Assembly (NCBI GenBank): GCA_964545855.1
Contig: CAZJHD010000010.1
Coordinates: 50,880 to 114,879 of the forward strand
From: CAZJHD01 sp964545855
GTDB lineage: Bacteria; Planctomycetota; UBA1135; JACQFD01
DNA: 64,000 bases
Reading direction: 5' to 3'
Below the pieces are notes generated by a model. It had not been told where the DNA came from, did not search any database, and saw nothing but the letters and a program-made list of their open reading frames with translations. The translations under genes were made by a program, and so were the position numbers. This document shows positions 9,432 to 17,764 of this stretch, in pieces (the first letter of the stretch is position 1; each line of letters begins with the position of its first letter).

Positions 9432-10613
9432 TCATGCGGCGGTCGCCTCCGCGGCGGCGCCTTCGAGATCGAAGACCGTATCGTCGCTGTCGTCCGAACG
9501 GCCCTCCGCGCCGAGCCACGTGGACCAGCCGAGCAGCGGCCTCGGCGCGGCGGAGTCGAGAGCCGATGGATCGTCGCTCGTGAGGGAGAACGACGGCACC
9601 TGATCGCGGCGCAGGACGAGCTGCACCTCGGCGGCCTGCTCGAGTCCGCAGAAGTACCGCGTGATGGACCGGAGCGCCGCCGCCGCCGATCCGCCGGGCA
9701 GGAAGGACTGGAACGTCCGGAAGTCGAGAGGACCGAGCCGGAGCCGGAACGCGCCCGCGGGATCCCAAGCCATCTCGCCGAGGACCGTCGTCTCGCCGAG
9801 GATCGCCGGCGCCGACGAGCGCAGGATCGTCACGTCCTCGGGCTCGATGCGGCACCAGCGCCCACGGAGGGGCTGCAGCTCGGCACGGATGCCGAAGTAC
9901 TCCTCGAGGAGTGCCTCCAGCGCCTGGCCCGGACGTGCGCGCAGTCCCAGGACTCCAGCGAACCGCAGGAGCGCGTCCTCGCCGAACGCTCCTCCGGACG
10001 TGTCGAGCTCGTCGCCGAGCCCGACGACGCTGCGCATGGCGCGCGTGACCCAGTCGCGGGCGTCGACTCGATCGGGTCCCGAGGCGCCTTCCAGCCGCCG
10101 CTTCGCGCGGCGTGCGCGCCCCTGCTCGAAGACGACGTAGGCGCGACGCTGCGACCACGCGCGGTAGAACTGCCCGAGCAGACGGTGATTGAAGAGGTCG
10201 AAGAAGTCGAGGAGGCGCGAGTCGCGGCCCTCGCGCAGGCGCTCCAGGAGCAGCTCGGCGTAGGGCGCCGGAAGCGTTCCGGCGCCGAGGGGCCCGACGA
10301 CGCCGAAGAAGGTCGCGACGATCGTGGCCTCCGCTTCGCTCCCGAACGTATGGCCACGCTGCACCTCCTCCACCTCGCGCGTCGGGTGCGTGAAGGAGAC
10401 GAAGGACCGGAATCGGATCGGCTCGTCGGCGAGCCGGCCCATCTCTCCGGGTCGCACCGGCGGCAGGATCAGCCGGTCGAGCAATCGCACGGCCTGGAAG
10501 AACCGGAACCGCCTCCCCTCCGCATGCACGTGCTCGCGGAGGAAGGCGCGCGACTCCGCGTCGAGACGCATCGCCGCGTCGTGGAGGTCTCCGGTCTCGA
10601 CGGAACCGATCAC
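9432..10613 (-). CDS. tssG: type VI secretion baseplate protein TssG
   Basis: TssG (ImpH/VasB) forms the baseplate wedge with TssE, TssF and TssK. The sequence has the family hallmarks FRFFQAVRLLDRL near the N-terminus, the block around FFGVVGPLGAGTLP, and FFDLFNHRLLGQFYRAW. I chose the GTG at 10613, giving 393 residues, because it overlaps the tssF stop as GTGA and has GAGAGGG a few bases upstream; a GTG 33 bases further up (10646) would add 11 residues but has no such site. The overlap implies translational coupling with tssF. Confidence 0.94.
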   Translation of the reverse strand: MIGSVETGDLHDAAMRLDAESRAFLREHVHAEGRRFRFFQAVRLLDRLILPPVRPGEMGRLADEPIRFRSFVSFTHPTREVEEVQRGHTFGSEAEATIVATFFGVVGPLGAGTLPAPYAELLLERLREGRDSRLLDFFDLFNHRLLGQFYRAWSQRRAYVVFEQGRARRAKRRLEGASGPDRVDARDWVTRAMRSVVGLGDELDTSGGAFGEDALLRFAGVLGLRARPGQALEALLEEYFGIRAELQPLRGRWCRIEPEDVTILRSSAPAILGETTVLGEMAWDPAGAFRLRLGPLDFRTFQSFLPGGSAAAALRSITRYFCGLEQAAEVQLVLRRDQVPSFSLTSDDPSALDSAAPRPLLGWSTWLGAEGRSDDSDDTVFDLEGAAAEATAA

Positions 10614-12475
10614 AGGATCGCCCTCTCGCCGACGCGCGCCGGCCACACGGTCCTGCGCCCGACCTGCGTCGTGCTCTCCGCCACGAACTGCGTGAAGGAG
10701 TTCACGGAGGCATAGAGCGCGAGGAAACGCTCCAGCACGCAGGCGAAGAGGTAGTGGGATCCGCCGACGTAGTGCTGGCCGTCGAACTTGGCCGTCACCT
10801 CGATGCCGCGGCAGAGCCCGCTCCCCGTCTCGTGCGCGACGCGGCGGAAGACGCTGCGGGAGCTCAAGCTCGCGAGACCGTCGATCTGCCGCCGGTGCGC
10901 CGGCGATCCCTCGAGATCGTGGATCGCGAGGATCTCCTGGAGTCGCCGTCGGCCGGCATCGCCGGAGACGAGCGCCAGATGGTTCAACGCGAGGTTCGAG
11001 ACGAGGCGCCAGCGCGCGCGTCCGCGCATCGCCGGGAGCACCGGGCGCGTCGGACGGCGGAGCGCACGCACGTCGAGGGCCGCCTCGTCCCTGAGCGTGA
11101 AGCCCCGCTGCCCCTCGTCGATCGAGAGCCGCGCCGCCTTGCCCCGGTTGGTGCAGGTCGCGCGCACCACCACCGTGTCCTGGTCCGGGCTCGTGGCACG
11201 GAACGCGTCGTCCACGAACGAGAGGAACACGTCCGTGCCGGGATACTCGTCCTCACGCGCCGCCGCGTCGAAGCTCGCCGCGCCCTGCACCGACTCCGTC
11301 GCGATCCTGCGCGACGACGCCCAGTAGGCTCGCTCCGCGTCGGCCTGCTCGCCGTGGTGGATCGAGTAGAAGGGCCGGTAGACGGTGACGGCGCTGGAGC
11401 GCGGATCGACGGCACGCACGTCGTCGATCGAGAAGACTTCGTAGGAGGTGGCCAGCCGATCGCTCGGGCGGACGCGATACTCCGGGGCGCGATGGGTCAG
11501 CCGGATCGGCTCCATCGTCATCGGGAAGAGATTCGCGATCGGCGTGACGCCGAGACGGAACTGCTCCTTGCGGATCTGCTGATCGAGCTCGCGATCGGCG
11601 CCGTCGAGGTGCAGCGTGATCGTCACCTTTCCCTGGATCTCCGCATCGCGGATCGCGGCGAGCCCGGTGATGTCGAAGAAGAGGTACTTCTCCGGGAGCA
11701 CGAAGTACTCGTGGAGCAAGCGGAACCCGAGGAGCGACGGCTTCGGGTAGGGCAGGAGCCCCTCCGAGGACTCGAAGCCGACGGCACGCACGATCGGCTT
11801 CGTGACGCGCTCGGTCCTACGCGTGCGCGCCTTCTTCGACACGTCCTCCCCACGGACGTCCATGGCGCGGCAGTCGCGCACCACCGACTCGTGGATCCTC
11901 CGGGCGATGGCGGGATCGCCATGCACGTAGATGCGGAGCGTGTCCAGGCCCAGGGCGGCCCACTCGACGTCGGGCCGGGGCGTGATCTCGAGCGTGAGCT
12001 GCGCCGAGTCGCCCTGGCTCCCGCTCGACGAGACGTAGCCGACGGCGGTGATGTCGATGGGCCACAGCGTGAGCGGGTAGCAGGTGCGGAACTCGCAGCG
12101 GACGCCCCCCGCCTCCGGCGGAGCGGTGACCGCGTGACCAGCGGGAACCACGTGCGCGCCGGTGAGCTTGCCCTTCCCCGCCGCCGGCTCCGCCTGGATC
12201 ATCGCGAAGGAGGGCGTCGGCGCGAGGAGATGGGGATAGAGCATCCCCAGGAGCGCGTCGGTCACCTCCGGGAGATCGTCGTCGAACTTGAGGCGCGTGC
12301 GCGCCGACAGGAAGGCGAAAACCTCGATCAGCCGCTCCACGTGCGGATCGGCGCAGGCCGTGTCGTCGACTCCGAGTCGCTCCGCCGTCTGCGGGTAGCG
12401 GCGGCGAAACTCGGCACCGAGCTGGCGCACGTAGCCGAGTTCCTGCTCGTAGTAGGTGTAGAGGTCGTCCCTCAC
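10610..12475 (-). CDS. tssF: type VI secretion baseplate protein TssF
   Basis: TssF (ImpG/VasA) is the main wedge protein of the T6SS baseplate. The 621 residues match the family length and begin with the characteristic YYEQELGYVRQLGAEF, followed by DPHVERLIEVFAFLSAR and LLGMLYPHLLAPTPS. The C-terminus contains the family ALYASVNSFTQ segment. The gene overlaps tssE by 4 bases at its start (ATGA, 12472-12475) and tssG by 4 bases at its end, so tssE, tssF and tssG form one coupled baseplate unit. Confidence 0.95.
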   Translation of the reverse strand: MRDDLYTYYEQELGYVRQLGAEFRRRYPQTAERLGVDDTACADPHVERLIEVFAFLSARTRLKFDDDLPEVTDALLGMLYPHLLAPTPSFAMIQAEPAAGKGKLTGAHVVPAGHAVTAPPEAGGVRCEFRTCYPLTLWPIDITAVGYVSSSGSQGDSAQLTLEITPRPDVEWAALGLDTLRIYVHGDPAIARRIHESVVRDCRAMDVRGEDVSKKARTRRTERVTKPIVRAVGFESSEGLLPYPKPSLLGFRLLHEYFVLPEKYLFFDITGLAAIRDAEIQGKVTITLHLDGADRELDQQIRKEQFRLGVTPIANLFPMTMEPIRLTHRAPEYRVRPSDRLATSYEVFSIDDVRAVDPRSSAVTVYRPFYSIHHGEQADAERAYWASSRRIATESVQGAASFDAAAREDEYPGTDVFLSFVDDAFRATSPDQDTVVVRATCTNRGKAARLSIDEGQRGFTLRDEAALDVRALRRPTRPVLPAMRGRARWRLVSNLALNHLALVSGDAGRRRLQEILAIHDLEGSPAHRRQIDGLASLSSRSVFRRVAHETGSGLCRGIEVTAKFDGQHYVGGSHYLFACVLERFLALYASVNSFTQFVAESTTQVGRRTVWPARVGERAIL

Positions 12476-13017
12476 GCTTGCTCGCCCCGGACCTCGTGCG
12501 CGCGATTCTCGAGCTTGAGCCGCGTGTCGAAGAGGATCGGCGTGACTTCGGGATCGACGCGAAGGTCGCCGACGATGCGGAACCAGAGGTCGAGCCGGCC
12601 CTTCTCGGCGCTCGGATCCGCCATCGACTGGACCTCCACGCCTTCGATGCGCGGCTCGAAGCGCGCCAGCGCGTCGAGGATCGCCATGCGGATGCGCCGC
12701 TTGTCGACGTCGCTGCTCAGGCTGATCGACGAGGGATCTCGAACGCCGTAGGTGAACACCGATTCGCGCACGAGCGGGCAGTCCCCGTCCTCGGGATCGG
12801 CCTCCGGCTCACCGGGCACCGCTTCGGGGGTCCGGCGGGTGTTCAGGAGCCACGAGAGGTCGCGGCGGACCGAATCGACGTAGTCCTGGAGATCCCACTC
12901 CCACGTCGAGCGCGAATTCGGATCGGCCGGTCGGCCGAGCGGTCGATCGAGCGTCTCGTCGAGGAGCCGGTCGAGCACGGAGACCGGAACGACCAGGGAC
13001 TCGCGGCCGCGCGCCAT
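12472..13017 (-). CDS. tssE: type VI secretion baseplate protein TssE (gp25-like)
   Basis: TssE is the gp25-like baseplate subunit from which the sheath is initiated. The 181-residue protein begins with the family SVLDRLLDE, followed by the conserved DYVDSVRRDLSWLLNTR block (about residues 46-62) and the SLSSDVDKRRIRMAILDALARFEPRI region typical of gp25 folds. It is somewhat longer than common TssE proteins because of an acidic insert (EPEADPEDGD) after the LLNTR block. It follows tagJ by 3 bases and overlaps tssF by 4. Confidence 0.93.
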   Translation of the reverse strand: MARGRESLVVPVSVLDRLLDETLDRPLGRPADPNSRSTWEWDLQDYVDSVRRDLSWLLNTRRTPEAVPGEPEADPEDGDCPLVRESVFTYGVRDPSSISLSSDVDKRRIRMAILDALARFEPRIEGVEVQSMADPSAEKGRLDLWFRIVGDLRVDPEVTPILFDTRLKLENRAHEVRGEQA

Positions 13018-13020
13018 GGC

Positions 13021-13842
13021 TCAGGGCGCCTTCGGAGCGTCGCCGGCCGTGTCCCGGATCGTCAGCTCGCCGAGGGAAGGGAGCGGAACGTCCTCGTCGC
13101 CGACGAGGAAGCACTTCAGCCCGGCTCCGCGAACGATGCCGCCCGCCAGGTCGGCCCACTCGGTCGCGCGGCCGAGGCGCAGGCCGTCGCCCTCCTTCTT
13201 CGCCGCGGACGTCCCCGGGTAGAGCGAAGGGAGGAAGACGTCTCCTTCCTCGCCCGATGCGACCTCGATGCGCGCCGGACACCAGATGAGATCGCGGGGG
13301 AAGCGCGGCGCCCGCACCTCGATCCGCCGAAGCATCGAGAGCGGGAACCAGAGGTAGCTCCCGCGGTCGTACACCTCGAGGAACGGCGCGAGGAAGTCGT
13401 CGAGGTCGCGGAGCCCATCGAAGGCGCTGCCGCCGCGCTCGCCACCGAGCTCTGGCCATTGCTCGCTCGCCTCCCGGAGCCGCTCCGAGGCGCCGGCCGT
13501 GTCCGACTGACGCGACCGCTCGAGCGCCTGGATGTGGAGCGCCGCGTAGCGCGGCGGGTCGATGCGGAACTCCGGGAGTCCCTTGCCGAAGAAGACCGCC
13601 TGTCGCGACTTCTCGGCGGCCAGGAGATCTCGATAGACCTGGACGGCGATCTGCTCCTGCGGGTCGTCGGGCTCGAGCGCGTTCAACTGGCGCTCGGCGC
13701 GTTCGAGCTCGCCGGCGAACACGAGCAGCTCGAAGAGGAACGTGCGCTTCCCCCGGTCCGCGGGCGCGGAGCGCACTTCCTCGAGCGAGAGGGCGATCGC
13801 CTCGTCGAGCCGTCCGGCCTGGAATGCGGAGGATGCGCTCAT
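13021..13842 (-). CDS. tagJ: type VI accessory protein TagJ (ImpE family)
   Basis: TagJ/ImpE proteins occur in a subset of T6SS loci; the studied examples bind TssB and modulate ClpV action on the sheath. The 273 residues match the family: an N-terminal helical repeat region (FQAGRLDEAIALSLEEVRSAP and DRGKRTFLFELLVFAGELERAERQL), then the ImpE domain with FDGLRDLDDFLAPFLEVY, YLWFPLSMLRRIEVR and LPSLYPGT. It lies between hcp and tssE, as in many impA-type clusters. Confidence 0.93.
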   Translation of the reverse strand: MSASSAFQAGRLDEAIALSLEEVRSAPADRGKRTFLFELLVFAGELERAERQLNALEPDDPQEQIAVQVYRDLLAAEKSRQAVFFGKGLPEFRIDPPRYAALHIQALERSRQSDTAGASERLREASEQWPELGGERGGSAFDGLRDLDDFLAPFLEVYDRGSYLWFPLSMLRRIEVRAPRFPRDLIWCPARIEVASGEEGDVFLPSLYPGTSAAKKEGDGLRLGRATEWADLAGGIVRGAGLKCFLVGDEDVPLPSLGELTIRDTAGDAPKAP

Positions 13843-13939
13843 GTCGTTCGGGTGCGGGAGCGTGAGGAGCGGGTCGGCGCGGCTGGATCCTTCGAGGCTG
13901 GCGCGTCGCGCGTGCCTTTGAAGTCCGCCACGGGTGCGG

Positions 13940-14449
13940 TCAACTTGCCTGGGGGCCCACCTTGAAGGAGATCTCCATCTGGCCCTTGGGGCCCGTGCGC
14001 GACAGCGAGAAGTACTTGAGGGTCATCTCCTCGTAGTCGAGCCGGATCTCCTCCTCGGGAAGGTCTTCGGCTCCCCGCGGCGCGCGCTGCTGGTATTCCG
14101 AGATGCGGACACCCTTCAACTCGACGTGGAGGTACGTGAATCGCGCACCGTCCGGCCTCGTGCGATTGAACTTCACCTCGGCCGTCGGAATGTGCTGGTT
14201 CTGGATGAGAGCCTGGCAGATCAGCAGCGACGACAGGTCGACGCGCTTCACGACCGTGATGTCCTTGAAGCGAACGGCGCTTTGGAGCTCCGAGCCGGCC
14301 ATGTCGCTCCCGCGGAACCGCGCGGAGTCCGGCTGGACGGCGCCCCAGAAGTACGCCAGGAGGTCGATCCAGCCTTCGTAGGCCGTGTCGGGCTTGGCCC
14401 GGTCGGTCCCCTGGATGCCTTCGAGCTTGAGGAATGTGTCGAATCCCAT
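13940..14449 (-). CDS. hcp: Hcp-family tube protein, first of two tandem copies by position
   Basis: Hcp hexamers form the inner T6SS tube. The 169-residue frame starts at ATG 14449 (MGFDTFLKLEGIQG), the usual Hcp N-terminus, so I ignore the longer upstream reading. It keeps the Hcp pattern: GWIDLLAYFWGAVQP, a central VVKRVDLSSLLICQAL, and C-terminal EEMTLKYFSLSRTGPKGQ. It differs clearly from the neighbour at 14683 and has an inserted QQRAPRGAEDLPEEEI loop, so it may be a specialised tube or effector-carrying variant. No strong ribosome site is visible upstream. A 97-base stretch without features follows. Confidence 0.88.
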   Translation of the reverse strand: MGFDTFLKLEGIQGTDRAKPDTAYEGWIDLLAYFWGAVQPDSARFRGSDMAGSELQSAVRFKDITVVKRVDLSSLLICQALIQNQHIPTAEVKFNRTRPDGARFTYLHVELKGVRISEYQQRAPRGAEDLPEEEIRLDYEEMTLKYFSLSRTGPKGQMEISFKVGPQAS

Positions 14450-14682
14450 GGCGGGAGCCGGAGAGTTCAGGAGTGGAACGATCGGTGAGTCGGGACGCGG
14501 CGCGCATGCGCCGGATCGCAACGCCCCGAGGCTCGCATGCCTCTCGAGGAGGTCGATCCCCGAGACACGAACCGAAGGGCGCCGTGCGCGGCCGGACGGA
14601 GCCGGCCGCCCCCGGCAGCGGAGAGACCGGCGAGCTCCCAGGAGGAGCCCGCCGGTGGCTCAGCGAGAGATCGGCCCCTCGA

Positions 14683-15177
14683 TCAGGACCACGCCTCCCA
14701 TTCCTCGAGATTCCAGCCGGCGATGACCTGGCCGCCTCCGGAGCCGTCGCCGCGCTTCTGCTGCTCGTAGGTGTACTTGACCTTCCCGTAGTTGAGGGCC
14801 ACCTCGACGCTCGGAACCCCATCGCTCGCGCCGATCGAGATGTTGGAGATGACGAAGTCCTCGAGCTCGTACTTGAGGTAGAGCACGCGCTTGCCGTCAC
14901 CGCCGGAGCGATTGAAGTGGAAGGTGGCCTTCTTGATGTGCTTCCCCTCGGCGCAGAGCTTCATCAGCTCGGGGAACGTCTTGTCGCACGTCATCGTGAA
15001 GACGATGTCCCGGAAGTCCGCCTTCTCGGTGGTGCCGCCGCCCGCGGAGCTCGCGGACGCGGAGATCGGCTGATGGATCCCGTGGCTGAAGCTCAGGATC
15101 TCGATCCACTCCTTGTGGGCCTTGTCGGTCGACTCGCCTTTGACTCCATCGATCTGAACGAATGCATCGAGCGCCAT
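14683..15177 (-). CDS. hcp: Hcp tube protein (TssD)
   Basis: This 164-residue protein is a canonical Hcp: ALDAFVQIDGVKGES, then EWIEILSFSHGIHQP, a Gly/Ser-rich loop, DIVFTMTCDKTFPELMKLCAEG and VALNYGKVKYTYEQQ. Hcp forms the stacked hexameric tube pushed out by sheath contraction and is itself secreted. The ATG at 15177 is preceded by GGAG at a good distance. It lies 233 bases upstream of the second hcp and 338 bases downstream of tssC, with a strong hairpin in the tssC-hcp interval, so it is probably expressed at a different level from the sheath genes. Confidence 0.95.
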   Translation of the reverse strand: MALDAFVQIDGVKGESTDKAHKEWIEILSFSHGIHQPISASASSAGGGTTEKADFRDIVFTMTCDKTFPELMKLCAEGKHIKKATFHFNRSGGDGKRVLYLKYELEDFVISNISIGASDGVPSVEVALNYGKVKYTYEQQKRGDGSGGGQVIAGWNLEEWEAWS

Positions 15178-15515
15178 GATCGTCTCCTGCCTTGGTTCTC
15201 CGGGCGGGGTTGCCCGGCGTTGGTACGTGGTTTCGAGATCGGGATCGCGGCGCTTCGTGAGCCGCGCCGCCTACCAGTGGTCTGGCAAGATCCTCAGCGG
15301 GATCGCCGAGGGAACCGAACAACGCCGGCCGGATCCGGCCCGCGCCGCGGAATGGGCCCGGCTCCCGGCGTCGGACCGACGGCCTGCCGACGCATCCGCG
15401 CGGCAGAACGCGAAAGAGCTACGAGCACGAACCATGTCCGTGACGAAGGGAGCGCGGCCCGAAGGAGACCGCGCTCCCTTCCCGCGATCGGCGTGACGCG
15501 CCGTCGCGATCGCGA
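15178..15515. other. 338-base intergenic region between tssC and hcp
   Basis: No convincing gene is visible on either strand. The region contains the 13-bp hairpin at 15445-15481 near the tssC side and a 14-base perfect palindrome at 15327-15340 (GGCCGGATCCGGCC). It should hold the hcp promoter, but I cannot see a clear sigma70 or sigma54 (GG-N10-GC type) match. Confidence 0.5.
15445..15481 (-). terminator. strong GC hairpin after tssC (terminator or attenuator)
   Basis: The arms at 15445-15457 and 15469-15481 are perfectly complementary over 13 bp (GAAGGGAGCGCGG and its complement) with an 11-base loop. It starts 34 bases after the tssC stop. No T-run follows on the minus strand, so it is either a T-less terminator or an mRNA-stabilising or attenuating hairpin that separates tssBC from the hcp genes. 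Confidence 0.6.
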
Positions 15516-16994
15516 TCAGCCCACCGGCGCGGGCAGCTTCGACACCAGCCGCAGCGACATGTTCAGCTCGTCGAGCTGGAAGTGCGGCCGCAGGTGGCAG
15601 ACGGCGTTGTAGACCCCGGGCTTCGAGGGGTCCTCGACCACTTGGATCTGCGCCTCGCGAAGCGGGCACTTGGCCTTCGCCTCCTGGGGCGCGTTGTCGT
15701 TCAGCAGCACGTACTGGGCGATCCAGGTCTTGAGGAAGCCTTCGCACTGCTCGCGCGACATGAACGATCCCACCTTGTCGCGCATGATCGCCTTCAAGTA
15801 GTGGGCGAAGCGAGACACGGCGTACATGTTCTGCAGCTGCGCGGAGAGCCTCGCGTTCGCCGTGGCGACGGACTTCGTGTACTCCTTCGGCTTCTGCGAC
15901 GACTGGCACGAGAAGAACGCCGCGTAGTCGGTGTTCTTGCAGTGCACCAGCGGGATGAAGCCGAGGTCGGCGAGTTCCTTCTCACGGCGGTCCGTGATGG
16001 CGATCTCCGTGGGGCACTTGAGCGCCACTTCGCCCTCATCGGTCTTGAAGGTGTGGGTCGGGAGCCCTTCCACGACGCCGCCCCCTTCCACGCCACGGAT
16101 CGCGACGCACCACTGGTACTTCGCGAAGGCGTCGGTGAGCCGGGTGCCGAAGGACCAGGCCGCGTTCGACCAGAGGTACTTGGTGTGGTCCGAGCCGTCG
16201 ACCTCCTCCTCGAAGTCGAACGCGTCCACCCGGACGGTGTTCGCGCCGTAGGGGAGACGGATCAGCGTGTGGGGCATCGTCAAGCCCACGTAGCGCGAGT
16301 CCTCGGAGTCGCGGAAGGACTTCCAGCGCGCGTACTCCACGCTCTCGAAGATCTTCGCCAGGTCGCGCGGCCGGTCGAGGTCCGTGAAGCTGTCGAGGCC
16401 GAGGATCCCCGGAGACGCCGCCGCGATGAACGGCGCGTGCGCCGCCGCGGCGATGTTCGACATCTTCTCGAGCAGCTCCAGGTCCTCGGGGTGGTTCGAG
16501 AACTCGTAGTCGCCGATCAGCGTGCCGTAGGGCTGGCCGCCGAACATGCCGTACTCGGCCTCGTAGACCTTCTTGAAGATGGCGCTCTGATCGAACTCGG
16601 AGGCCTTCTGGAGATCCTTGAGGAGGTCTCGCTTGGAGACGTTCATCAAGCGGATCTTCAGCATCGTCCCGGTCTCGCTGTTCTGCACCAGATGGTGCAT
16701 TCCGCGCCAGGAGCCCTCGAGCTTCTGGAACTCGGGAGCGTGCATGACCGCGCTCAGCTGCTTGCTCAGCATCGCGTCGATCTGCGCGATGCGCGCGGTG
16801 ATCGTCGCGTGCGCGTCTTTCGAGACCTTCAGCCCCTTCGACGCCTCGTCGACGAGGACGCGGATCGCGTCCTTCATCTGATCCTCGCGGCCGGCCTTCT
16901 TGGCCTTCGTGACCTTGAGGATGTCGTCGAGGATCCCGACTTCGTTGGTGGTTTCCGCGGGCTTGGCCCCGCCCTGTGCCTGTGCGTCAGCCAT
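15516..16994 (-). CDS. tssC: type VI secretion sheath large subunit TssC
   Basis: TssC (VipB) and TssB form the contractile sheath around the Hcp tube. The 492-residue protein has the family motifs: SWRGMHHLVQNSETG, YGMFGGQPYGTLIGDYEFS, PFIAAASPGILGLDSF, MPHTLIRLPYG, FEEEVDGSDHTKYLWSNAAWSFG and the C-terminal RPHFQLDELNMSLRLVSKLP. The ATG at 16994 lies 3 bases after the tssB stop, giving the usual coupled tssB-tssC pair. Confidence 0.97.
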   Translation of the reverse strand: MADAQAQGGAKPAETTNEVGILDDILKVTKAKKAGREDQMKDAIRVLVDEASKGLKVSKDAHATITARIAQIDAMLSKQLSAVMHAPEFQKLEGSWRGMHHLVQNSETGTMLKIRLMNVSKRDLLKDLQKASEFDQSAIFKKVYEAEYGMFGGQPYGTLIGDYEFSNHPEDLELLEKMSNIAAAAHAPFIAAASPGILGLDSFTDLDRPRDLAKIFESVEYARWKSFRDSEDSRYVGLTMPHTLIRLPYGANTVRVDAFDFEEEVDGSDHTKYLWSNAAWSFGTRLTDAFAKYQWCVAIRGVEGGGVVEGLPTHTFKTDEGEVALKCPTEIAITDRREKELADLGFIPLVHCKNTDYAAFFSCQSSQKPKEYTKSVATANARLSAQLQNMYAVSRFAHYLKAIMRDKVGSFMSREQCEGFLKTWIAQYVLLNDNAPQEAKAKCPLREAQIQVVEDPSKPGVYNAVCHLRPHFQLDELNMSLRLVSKLPAPVG

Positions 16995-16997
16995 GGT

Positions 16998-17543
16998 TCA
17001 ACCCTCCTTCTTCTCTTCGGAGCCTTCGGATGCGCCGCCGCCGAGCGCGTTCTTGAGCGCCGACTGCTTGTCCGTGTTCTGCAGGACGTCGAGGAGCAGG
17101 TCGTCGAGCTTGCCGGTGGCGTCGGAATCGAGCTTGGTGAGGAGCTCCTTCAGCTGCCCGCGGGCGTCGAGGAGCTTCTTCAGCGGCGGAACCTGCGCCG
17201 CCACGCGCTCCGGCGAGAAGTCCTCCAATGAGTTGAACTTCACGTCGATGTTCAGGAGCGACGAGCCGTCGCCGGTGAGCTTGTCCGGCACGCGGAACGT
17301 CAGGCGGGGCTTGATGCCCGCCAGGACGCTGTCGAAGTTGTCCCGGTCGATGTCGACGAACTTGCGATCGGCGAGCGCTCGGACGGGCGCCTCGGAGGCG
17401 TTGCCCGAGAGATCCGCAAGGACGCCGACGACGAAGGGCAGCTCCTTCTTCTGGATCGCGCCTTCGATCTCGACGTCGTAGGTGATCTGGACGCGCGGCT
17501 TGCGCACCCGATCGAGCTTGTGCTGCGTGCTTTCTTTGGCCAT
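16998..17543 (-). CDS. tssB: type VI secretion sheath small subunit TssB
   Basis: TssB (VipA) pairs with TssC in the sheath and presents the site reached by TagJ in systems that have it. The 181 residues contain the diagnostic VQITYDVEIEGAIQKKELPF followed by VVGVLADLSG, then DRKFVDIDRDNFD and a helical C-terminal half with NSLEDFSPERV. The C-terminus is a Gly/Ser/Glu-rich tail (GGGASEGSEEKKEG). It is preceded by a 221-base gap after tssA in which I see only weak overlapping inverted repeats near 17584-17610. Confidence 0.96.
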   Translation of the reverse strand: MAKESTQHKLDRVRKPRVQITYDVEIEGAIQKKELPFVVGVLADLSGNASEAPVRALADRKFVDIDRDNFDSVLAGIKPRLTFRVPDKLTGDGSSLLNIDVKFNSLEDFSPERVAAQVPPLKKLLDARGQLKELLTKLDSDATGKLDDLLLDVLQNTDKQSALKNALGGGASEGSEEKKEG

Positions 17544-17764
17544 GGGTTGGAACGGTGGAAGTGGGTTCCTGGTGGACGGGTGCGGGAGGGCACCCTCCCG
17601 ATTCGGGTGCTATCCCTCGGGGGGCGACGAGAGCTCGATCGCGGGGTTCGGACCCGACGAGCCTCGGCGGCGTCGCACGGGGCCTGGGATTCTAGCGGCC
17701 GACGGGGCGGCCGGGGACGGGAGACGAGAACGCGAGTCCAGGCAGCGCGTCGATCGGAAGCGGC

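Noticed and set aside
15327..15340. 14-base palindrome GGCCGGATCCGGCC upstream of hcp
   Set aside because: Made of GC-rich dinucleotide patterns, with no second copy and no link to a promoter.
17584..17610. Overlapping inverted repeats GGGAGGG/CCCTCCC and GCACCC/GGGTGC between tssA and tssB
   Set aside because: The first has a 2-base loop and the second only 6 bp; both are common by chance in such GC-rich DNA.
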